Shown here: positions 1-4,919 of the stretch, one piece after another | Numbering within the stretch: position 1 is the stretch's first letter | Layout of the letters: every line of letters begins with the position of its first letter | Assembly: GCA_019348335.1 (NCBI GenBank) | Contig: JAHWJR010000037.1 | Location: forward strand, 7,120-13,896 | From: Actinomycetota bacterium | Lineage (GTDB): Bacteria > Actinomycetota > Acidimicrobiia > Acidimicrobiales > CADCSY01 | Direction of reading: 5' to 3' | DNA: 6,777 nt | The notes under the pieces: generated by a model | What the model saw: only the letters and a program-made list of their open reading frames with translations | What the model was told of the DNA's origin: nothing | Databases searched by the model: none | Made by a program: the position numbers and the translations under genes

Positions 1-551
1 GCCCGCCGGTCGGCCTCCTCGCGAGCCCGCCGCTCCTCCTCGAGCCGTTGCAGGCGGGCCAGCTCGGCATTGGCCTGCTCGGCCCGTCGCCGGAACTCGG
101 CGACCGCCGCCCCGGCCTCCTCCTGCTTGGCTTCCAGTGAGCTCCGCGTGGCCTGCAGGTCCTCGCCGGTCTTGCGGTAGTCGTCGACCGCCGCCTGGGT
201 GTCCAGGGTCACGAAGCGGGCCAGGGCGTTGGCCCGGGCGAGCTGGTTCAAGTCGTCGTCGATCAAGACGGGCAAGGGCGGTGAGGTGTTGCGCATGAAC
301 TGCTCGACCGCCTGGTCCTGCACGATGCGTTCGAGCTCCGCCATCCGGGCCGAGCCCTCGGCCGCCCGGGCCTCGAGCGAGGCGATCTCCACCTCGAGCT
401 CCGCCATCCGGGTCTGGGCGTCGGCCAGCTCGGCGGCGACCTGGTTGGCCTCGCGCCGGGCCGCGTCGAACTCCTCCTCGGCGCCGGCAGGGGCACCCGA
501 GAGGATCATCACCGAAACGAGAACGGTGGCGGCGAGCGCCCGGCGGAACAC
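1..551 (-). CDS. Secreted coiled-coil protein, N-terminal 183 residues (3' end outside window)
   Basis: Partial gene that starts at GTG 551-549 and leaves the window on the left, so its C-terminal domain is unseen. An in-frame TAA at 563-561 lies just upstream, so this GTG is the furthest possible start, and it gives a complete signal peptide. Residues 1-24 have a basic n-region (FRR), a hydrophobic core and an AGA|EE-type cleavage site. Residues about 27-84 and 117-183 are rich in Ala, Glu, Arg and Leu with heptad-like spacing and look like two coiled-coil arms. Between them, residues 85-116 are a less charged linker with a Pro-Pro-Leu-Pro stretch and an Asp triplet. This layout is familiar from the N-terminal halves of actinobacterial secreted cell-wall hydrolases or their activators (EnvC/CwlO-like, often ending in M23, NlpC/P60 or lytic transglycosylase domains). 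That assignment is inference, because the enzymatic part is missing. RMAELE occurs twice, 21 residues apart. No clear ribosome binding site precedes the start; see the promoter entry. Confidence 0.8.
   Translation of the reverse strand, partial: MFRRALAATVLVSVMILSGAPAGAEEEFDAARREANQVAAELADAQTRMAELEVEIASLEARAAEGSARMAELERIVQDQAVEQFMRNTSPPLPVLIDDDLNQLARANALARFVTLDTQAAVDDYRKTGEDLQATRSSLEAKQEEAGAAVAEFRRRAEQANAELARLQRLEEERRAREEADRR
331..412 (-). repeat. Two 19-base direct repeats 63 bases apart inside the coiled coil
   Basis: The identical 19-mer tcgagctccgccatccggg (plus strand) lies at 331-349 and 394-412. It encodes RMAELE at residues 48-53 and 69-74 of the coiled-coil protein. The 63-base offset equals 21 residues, three heptads, so the repeat keeps coiled-coil phase. 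An internal duplication or selection on heptad positions could both explain it. Confidence 0.7.
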
Positions 552-557
552 GAAGAG

Positions 558-586
558 AGGTTAGGCGTCACCATTCCGTAATGAAA
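558..586 (-). promoter_or_regulatory. Probable leaderless promoter of the coiled-coil gene
   Basis: On the minus strand a TAACCT box (558-563) fits the actinobacterial -10 pattern TAnnnT. It sits six bases (CTCTTC) upstream of the GTG start, which places the transcription start at or next to the start codon. A weak -35-like TTTCAT (581-586) lies 17 bases further upstream. There is no convincing Shine-Dalgarno sequence, which also fits a leaderless message. The promoter lies in the 71-base gap after the CNNM genes, so the coiled-coil gene can be transcribed apart from them. Confidence 0.45.
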
Positions 587-622
587 GCGGCGCCCCGGCG
601 CGCCCCGGGTGGCAACCGCGGT

Positions 623-1681
623 TCAGCCCGACGCCCGCTCCGCCGCCGCCCGATCGTGCTCGTCCCTGATGTCACCCACCAGCTCCTCCAGCACGTCCTC
701 GATGGTGACCAGACCGGCCGTGCGACCCTCGGCGGTCACGACCAGCGCGAAGTGCAGGCGGGCGCGGCGCATGGCCAGGAGCAGCTGTTGCAGAGTGCGG
801 TCCTCGGGCACCACCAGCATGCGGCGCACCAGGCGGCCGGGCAGCGGCCGGCGGTGGGCGGCCGGGGCCAGATCGAGCAGGTCCTTGGCGTGGACGAAGC
901 CGAGCACGTCGTCGAGATCGCGCCCGAACACGGGGAGGCGGGAGTGGCCGCTGTCCACCACCACCCGTTCCACCTGGTCGGCGGTGGCCCCGGCGCTGAC
1001 CGCCACGATCCGGTCCCGCGGCACCATGACGGTGGAGACCAGGCGACCGGCGAAGCCCAGCGCACCGGTCATCAACTGGTGCTCGACGTCCTGGAGGAGG
1101 CCCTCGTCGCGGGACACGGCCAACATGGCGGCGATCTCGTCGGCGGTGTGGGCGGCCACCAGCTCGTCGCGGGGCTCCACCCCCAGCAGTCGCAGGCCGG
1201 CGTTGGCCGAGCGGTTGAGCAGGACGATCAACGGCCGGAACACGGAGGTGAAGGCCCGCAGCGGGAAGGCCAGCCACAGGGCGCTGCGCTCGGGATCGGC
1301 GATGGCGATGTTCTTCGGGACCATCTCCCCGAGCACCATGTGCAAGAAGACCACCACCGTCAGGGCGACCACGAAGGCAAGGGTGTGGGAGGCGGCGGCG
1401 GGCATGCCCAGGGCGGCCAGCGGCCCCTCGAGCAGCTTGGCCAGCGCCGGCTCGGCCACGAAGCCCAGCCCCAGCGAAGCCATGGTGATGCCCAGCTGGG
1501 AGGCGGAGAGCATGAACGAGAGCTCCTTGATCGAGCGCTCGGCGGCCCGGGCTCGTGCGTTCCCCGTGCCGGCCAGCTGTTCGACCCGCGTCCGGCGTAC
1601 GGCGACCAGGGCGAACTCGACGGCCACGAAGAAGGCGTTGGCGACCAGGAGGAGCAGGCCGACGAGCAGTCCGGAGATCAC
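623..1681 (-). CDS. CNNM/CorC-type membrane protein with CBS pair, short form lacking the CorC_HlyC domain
   Basis: Complete gene of 352 residues from GTG 1681-1679 to TGA 625-623. The N-terminal CNNM (DUF21) membrane domain covers about residues 1-165. Hydrophobic segments lie near 3-28, 59-80, 99-121 and 135-157. Family motifs include NAFFVAVEFALVAV, SQLGIT (61-66) and GEMVPKNIAI (118-127). A CBS pair follows at about 215-270 (with VVDSGHSRLPV) and 285-340 (ending IEDVLEELVGDI). The chain stops 14 residues after that motif, so the C-terminal CorC_HlyC domain of longer family members is absent. Known members (bacterial CorB/CorC, S. aureus MpfA, animal CNNM proteins) are dimeric membrane proteins linked to Mg2+ efflux, with CBS domains that bind nucleotide. 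The older 'hemolysin' label is misleading. It is the second gene of a pair with its long paralogue, overlapping by 4 bases, so co-translation and possible hetero-association are likely. From memory, M. tuberculosis Rv1842c-Rv1841c shows a similar long-then-short pair. The transported ion is inferred from the family. Confidence 0.9.
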   Translation of the reverse strand: MISGLLVGLLLLVANAFFVAVEFALVAVRRTRVEQLAGTGNARARAAERSIKELSFMLSASQLGITMASLGLGFVAEPALAKLLEGPLAALGMPAAASHTLAFVVALTVVVFLHMVLGEMVPKNIAIADPERSALWLAFPLRAFTSVFRPLIVLLNRSANAGLRLLGVEPRDELVAAHTADEIAAMLAVSRDEGLLQDVEHQLMTGALGFAGRLVSTVMVPRDRIVAVSAGATADQVERVVVDSGHSRLPVFGRDLDDVLGFVHAKDLLDLAPAAHRRPLPGRLVRRMLVVPEDRTLQQLLLAMRRARLHFALVVTAEGRTAGLVTIEDVLEELVGDIRDEHDRAAAERASG

Positions 1682-2970
1682 GAGTGCTCCGCCTGGTCGT
1701 CGCCGGCGGGAGCGACCACGCGAACCGAGGCGATCCGCCGCCGGTCCATCTCCAGGACCTCGAGGCACCAGCCCTCGTACTCGACCTGCTCCCCGGCCTC
1801 GGGCAGATGGCCGAGCCGGTCCAGCAGGAAGCCGGCCAGCGTCTCGTAGGGCCCTTCGGGCACCTCGAGGCCGGTGATGTCCGCCACCTCGTCGGGGTGG
1901 AGCCCACCGTCGAGGACGAACGTGCCCGGGGGCAGCGCCGAGGTCAGCCCGGGCGAGATCGGGTCGTGCTCGTCCTCGATCTCGCCCACGATCTCCTCGA
2001 GCAGGTCCTCGAGGGTGACGATGCCCGCCACGCCGCCGTACTCGTCGGCCACCACCGCCAGCTGGGTGGCTTGGGCCCGCATCTCCCCGAGCAGCGACTC
2101 GAGGTCGCGGCCCTCGGGGATGATCAGCGGTGGCCGCACCACGCTGGTCACCGACGTGCGTTCGCGCTCCTCGACGGGGAAGCGCAGGACGTCCTTGGCG
2201 TAGGCGACGCCGACCACGTCGTCGAGGCCCTCCCCCACCACGGGGAAGCGGGAATGGCCGCTCTCCACCGCCAGCCGGCTGAGGTCGGCGACGGTGGCGT
2301 CCCGGGGCAGGGCGGTGACCGCCATGCGGGGCACCAGGGCGTCGGCCGCGCTCTTGTGGCCGAAGCGGATGGTGCGGGTGAGCAACTGGTAGGCCTCGAC
2401 GTCGAGGGTGCCCTCCCGGCGGGAGGAGTGCACGAGCCCCTCCAGCTCCTCGAGCGAGCGGACCTGGCGCAGCTCCTCCTGCGGATCGATACCGAGTCGG
2501 TGGACGACCCAGTCGGCAGCACCGTTCAAGAAGCGGATGACGGGGCCGAACACCAGGGCGTAGATCCGAAAGGACCCGGCCAGCGCCAGGATGCTGCGGA
2601 CGGGAAGGGCGATGGCCGCCCCCTTGGGCACGAGCTCGCCCACGATCATCTGGGTGACGGTGGCCAGCGCGAGGGCGAGGCCGATGGCCACTGCCGATCG
2701 CCAGGCGTCGGGCACGGGTGCCAGCGCGGGCTCGAGCACCCGGGCGATGGTGGGCTCGGCGATGAAGCCCAGCACCAGGGAGCTGATGGTGATCCCCAGC
2801 TGGCACCCGGACAGGTTGAACGACAGTCGCCGCAGCAGGGCGAGCGCCCGACGGGCACGGCGGTCCCCCGCCTCGGCCAGGACCTCGATCCGCTGGCGGT
2901 CGACAGCGACCAGGGCGAACTCGGCCACGACGAAGTAGGCGTTGGTGAGGACGAGCAGGACGACGGCCAA
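1678..2970 (-). CDS. CNNM/CorC-type transporter with CBS pair and CorC_HlyC domain, full-length form
   Basis: Gene of 430 residues if begun at TTG 2970-2968, ending at TGA 1680-1678. The CNNM (DUF21) membrane domain covers about residues 1-160, with hydrophobic stretches near 1-23, 57-80, 92-112 and 125-150. Family motifs include NAYFVVAEFALVAVDR, CQLGIT (56-61) and GELVPK (111-116). CBS1 is about 208-263 (AVESGHSRFPVV), and CBS2 is about 275-332 (VADEYGGVAGIVTLEDLLEE). The C-terminal CorC_HlyC domain is about 345-420 (FVLDGG, then a GPYETLAGFLLDRLG segment). This is the standard layout of bacterial CorB/CorC-type proteins tied to Mg2+ or other divalent-cation transport. The first gene of a two-gene unit, it overlaps the short paralogue by 4 bases. 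The start is doubtful: TTG 2970 is the only ATG/GTG/TTG after the in-frame stop at 3024-3022 that precedes the domain. The preceding codons read I-E-T-A-L-G-L and look like the normal N-terminus of this family, and a good ribosome binding site lies further up at 3003-3008. The true start may therefore be near 2989-2997 with an unusual codon. Confidence 0.88.
   Translation of the reverse strand: MAVVLLVLTNAYFVVAEFALVAVDRQRIEVLAEAGDRRARRALALLRRLSFNLSGCQLGITISSLVLGFIAEPTIARVLEPALAPVPDAWRSAVAIGLALALATVTQMIVGELVPKGAAIALPVRSILALAGSFRIYALVFGPVIRFLNGAADWVVHRLGIDPQEELRQVRSLEELEGLVHSSRREGTLDVEAYQLLTRTIRFGHKSAADALVPRMAVTALPRDATVADLSRLAVESGHSRFPVVGEGLDDVVGVAYAKDVLRFPVEERERTSVTSVVRPPLIIPEGRDLESLLGEMRAQATQLAVVADEYGGVAGIVTLEDLLEEIVGEIEDEHDPISPGLTSALPPGTFVLDGGLHPDEVADITGLEVPEGPYETLAGFLLDRLGHLPEAGEQVEYEGWCLEVLEMDRRRIASVRVVAPAGDDQAEHS
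1687..1690 (-). promoter_or_regulatory. Ribosome binding site of the short CNNM gene
   Basis: On the minus strand GGAG (inside GGCGGAG) lies five bases upstream of GTG 1681-1679. It fixes the start there, although the reading frame stays open for a long way upstream as antisense-like shadow. It sits within the last codons of the upstream gene, whose stop overlaps this start (GTGA, 1678-1681), a typical arrangement for translational coupling. Confidence 0.7.
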
Positions 2971-3002
2971 GAGGCCGAGAGCAGTCTCGATGGGGACTTC
3001 GA

Positions 3003-3029
3003 CCTCCCGAGCGACCGCTGCTCAGGCTA
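3003..3029 (-). promoter_or_regulatory. Probable promoter -10 box and ribosome binding site of the CNNM pair
   Basis: On the minus strand a TAGCCT box (3024-3029) matches TAnnnT, and a GGGAGG Shine-Dalgarno sequence (3003-3008) follows 15 bases later. This spacing would give a short leader that starts near 3017. The nearest in-frame codons at a usual distance are GTC (2997-2995, five bases after GGGAGG) and ATC (2991-2989, eleven bases); neither is a common start. The TTG at 2970 is 32 bases from GGGAGG. No clear -35 element is seen. Confidence 0.35.
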
Positions 3030-3074
3030 CCGGGACGAGGGCCGCGACAGCAGAGGGAGCGAAAGATCGCTCGG
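3007..3074. repeat. Inverted repeats in the divergent control region (possible operator)
   Basis: CCGAGCGA at 3007-3014 has an exact inverted copy, TCGCTCGG, at 3067-3074. A further GAGCGA at 3057-3062 forms a perfect 6-base inverted repeat with TCGCTC at 3067-3072 (4-base AAGA spacer). The right arm abuts the TACCCT -10 box of the ABC genes. The left arm overlaps the ribosome binding site of the CNNM gene by two bases and lies after its TAGCCT box. This placement would suit a regulator acting on both divergent promoters. The arms are short and GC-rich, so chance is possible. Confidence 0.4.
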
Positions 3075-3086
3075 TACCCTCACCAT
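3075..3086 (+). promoter_or_regulatory. Probable leaderless -10 box of the ABC exporter operon
   Basis: TACCCT (3075-3080) fits TAnnnT and ends six bases (CACCAT) before GTG 3087. This is the same spacing as at the coiled-coil gene, and no Shine-Dalgarno sequence is present, so a leaderless message is likely. A -35 element is not recognisable. The ATG at 3085-3087 is in another frame and does not open the ABC reading frame. Confidence 0.4.
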
Positions 3087-4919
3087 GTGCGCCCCGAACC
3101 GTCCGACCGCCGGGCGCCGGCCCGGGGGCTGGACCCGGATCGCAACCGGGGCTGGGTGCGGCGGGTCCTCCCGCTGCTCGGCGCCCGCCGGCGGCTGTTC
3201 GTCGCCGCCCTGGTCGCCTCGGGCGCCGGGGTCCTGGCCACGCTGGCCATCCCGGTGGTGCTCAGAGACGCCATCGACACCGCCCTGCCCACGCCCACCA
3301 ACCCCGTCCCCGGCGCCTCCCTGATGCCGTTCGTGTGGGCGGTGCTGGCCCTCGGCGTGGTGCGTGCCGCCCTGGGCTTCGTGGCCCGCTCCGGGCTGTT
3401 CCGGGTGGCCTACCACCTCGAGTACGACCTGCGGCGCCTGCTGTACGAGCACCTGACCCGGCTCTCGTTCTCGTTCTACGACCGGGTGCAGAGCGGGCAG
3501 CTGATCTCCCGTGCCAACTCCGACGTGCGGTCGGTGCAGATGTACCTCGCCTACGCGCCGGCGCTGCTGGTCACCGCCGGCAGCTTCGCCCTGGCGCTGG
3601 TGCTCATGGTGCAGGTCCACGTCGGCCTCACCCTCGTGGCCGTCGCCCCCCTCCCCGGCGTCTACCTCCTCGGCACCCGCCTGCGCCAGGAGCTGTTCCC
3701 CCTCAGCTGGGTGGTGCAGGCCCGTCTCGCCGAGGTGGCCACGGTGGTCGACGAGAGCGTGACCGGGACGCGCATCGTCAAGGCCTTCGCCGCCGAGCGC
3801 CGCCAGATCGCCCTGCTCGAGCGGGCGGCCCGGCGGCTGCACTGGGCCGGCGTGCGCCAGTTCGACGCCCGCGCCCGCTACGCCCCGCTGATGGAGAACC
3901 TGCCCCGGGTGGGCCTGGCCCTGGTGCTGCTCTACGGCGGGTACCTGGCCATCGAGGGGCAGGTCACGGTGGGCGACCTGATCCTGTTCAGCTCCTACGT
4001 GGTCATGCTCCAGGCACCCTTCCGCAGCCTGGGGTTCCTGCTCATGCTGAGCCAGCGGGCGGCGGCCTCGGCCCAGCGCATCTTCGAGGTGCTCGACACC
4101 GAGCCCGACATCGTCGACGCCCCGGGTGCGGTCGATCTGGTCCGGCCCCGCGGCGAGGTCGAGCTGCGGGACGTGTGGTTCACCTATCCCGCCACCTCCG
4201 AGCCGGTGCTGCGGGGCCTCAGCCTCCACCTGGCTCCGGGGGAGACGGTGGCCCTGGTCGGGCGCACGGGGACCGGGAAGTCGAGCGTGGCCCGCCTCCT
4301 CACCCGCTTCTACGACGTCGACGGCGGTGCCGTCCTGGTCGACGGGCACGACGTGCGGGAGGTGACCCTGGCCAGCCTGCGCACGGCGGTGGGAGTGGTC
4401 ATCGACGAGCCGTTCCTGTTCTCCGACACCCTGTTCGCCAACATCGCCTACGGACGGCCCGACGCCACGCTCGACGACGTGCACCGCGCCGCCACCGCTG
4501 CCGGCGCCGCCGACTTCATCGCCGCCCTCCCCGAGGGGTACGACACCGTGGTCGGCGAGCGGGGCTACACCCTCTCCGGCGGTCAGCGCCAGCGAGTCGC
4601 CATCGCCCGCACCCTGCTGGTCGACCCCGCCGTGCTCGTGCTCGACGACGCCACCAGCGCCGTCGACGCCGAGCGGGAGGAGGAGATCCACACCGCCGTG
4701 CAGGCCCTCATGAGGGGTCGCACCACGCTCGTCATCGCCCACCGGCTGTCGACGATCGCGCTGGCCGACCGGGTGGTGCTGCTCGACGAGGGCCGGGCGG
4801 TGGCCGAGGGCACGCACCACGAGCTGTTGGCCCGCGAGCCCCGCTACGGCCAGGTGCTGGCCGCGGTGGGAGCCGACGAGTCGCAGGAGCCGGCGGCAGC
4901 GGGAGGACCGGCCCGATGA
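3087..4919 (+). CDS. ABC exporter half-transporter, degenerate-site subunit of a heterodimer
   Basis: Complete gene of 610 residues from GTG 3087 to TGA 4917-4919; no ATG, GTG or TTG precedes it in frame within the control region. It is a type IV exporter (MsbA/Sav1866-like): six membrane segments at about 38-58, 80-101, 155-175, 178-198, 273-292 and 296-320, followed by an ATPase domain at about 355-590. ATPase motifs: A-loop Tyr367, Walker A GRTGTGKSS (392-400), Asp440 where the Q-loop Gln is expected (VVIDEPFLF), signature LSGGQ (496-500), Walker B VLVLD (516-520), Asp521 in place of the catalytic Glu, D-loop SAVD (524-527) and switch His552. The signature is intact but its own hydrolytic residues are changed, so its Walker motifs should form the slow or non-hydrolysing site when paired with the next gene product. 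Such heterodimers (TM287/288, BmrCD, LmrCD) export drugs, lipids or peptides using ATP at the cytoplasmic membrane. The substrate here cannot be read from sequence. The gene overlaps its partner by 4 bases. Confidence 0.93.
   Translation: MRPEPSDRRAPARGLDPDRNRGWVRRVLPLLGARRRLFVAALVASGAGVLATLAIPVVLRDAIDTALPTPTNPVPGASLMPFVWAVLALGVVRAALGFVARSGLFRVAYHLEYDLRRLLYEHLTRLSFSFYDRVQSGQLISRANSDVRSVQMYLAYAPALLVTAGSFALALVLMVQVHVGLTLVAVAPLPGVYLLGTRLRQELFPLSWVVQARLAEVATVVDESVTGTRIVKAFAAERRQIALLERAARRLHWAGVRQFDARARYAPLMENLPRVGLALVLLYGGYLAIEGQVTVGDLILFSSYVVMLQAPFRSLGFLLMLSQRAAASAQRIFEVLDTEPDIVDAPGAVDLVRPRGEVELRDVWFTYPATSEPVLRGLSLHLAPGETVALVGRTGTGKSSVARLLTRFYDVDGGAVLVDGHDVREVTLASLRTAVGVVIDEPFLFSDTLFANIAYGRPDATLDDVHRAATAAGAADFIAALPEGYDTVVGERGYTLSGGQRQRVAIARTLLVDPAVLVLDDATSAVDAEREEEIHTAVQALMRGRTTLVIAHRLSTIALADRVVLLDEGRAVAEGTHHELLAREPRYGQVLAAVGADESQEPAAAGGPAR
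4901..4906 (+). promoter_or_regulatory. Ribosome binding site of the second ABC subunit
   Basis: GGGAGG lies nine bases upstream of ATG 4916, within the end of the first ABC gene. It favours ATG 4916 over the next in-frame ATG at 4919 (twelve bases away). ATG 4916-4918 overlaps the upstream TGA 4917-4919 (ATGA), which suggests coupled translation and near-equal amounts of both subunits. Confidence 0.7.

Noticed and set aside
199..564. Plus-strand frame over the coiled-coil gene
   Set aside because: Ser/Ala/Arg-rich translation without a domain. The minus-strand frame has a signal peptide and heptad pattern and is the real gene.
581..622. Possible terminator after the CNNM genes (GC-rich hairpin 589-604, then CTTT on the minus strand)
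   Set aside because: The stem is only five base pairs (GGCGC/GCGCC) with a three-T run. Such stems are frequent by chance at this GC content, and the stretch overlaps the putative -35 of the next gene.
1682..2806. Extension of the short CNNM frame upstream to 2806, giving 727 residues
   Set aside because: Residues before the GTG at 1681 are Arg/Pro/Gly-rich shadow of the upstream CNNM gene. The CNNM domain begins exactly at that GTG, which has a ribosome binding site and a 4-base overlap.
3085..3087. ATG at 3085 as the ABC gene start
   Set aside because: It opens a different frame that shows no ABC motifs. GTG 3087, overlapping it, opens the correct frame.
581..3324. Long plus-strand open frames across the CNNM genes (581-1849, 609-1877, 1555-3324)
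   Set aside because: They are antisense to genes with clear domain motifs. Their products are low-complexity strings of His, Gln, Gly, Arg and Ser with no recognisable domain, as expected from shadow frames in about 70% GC DNA.
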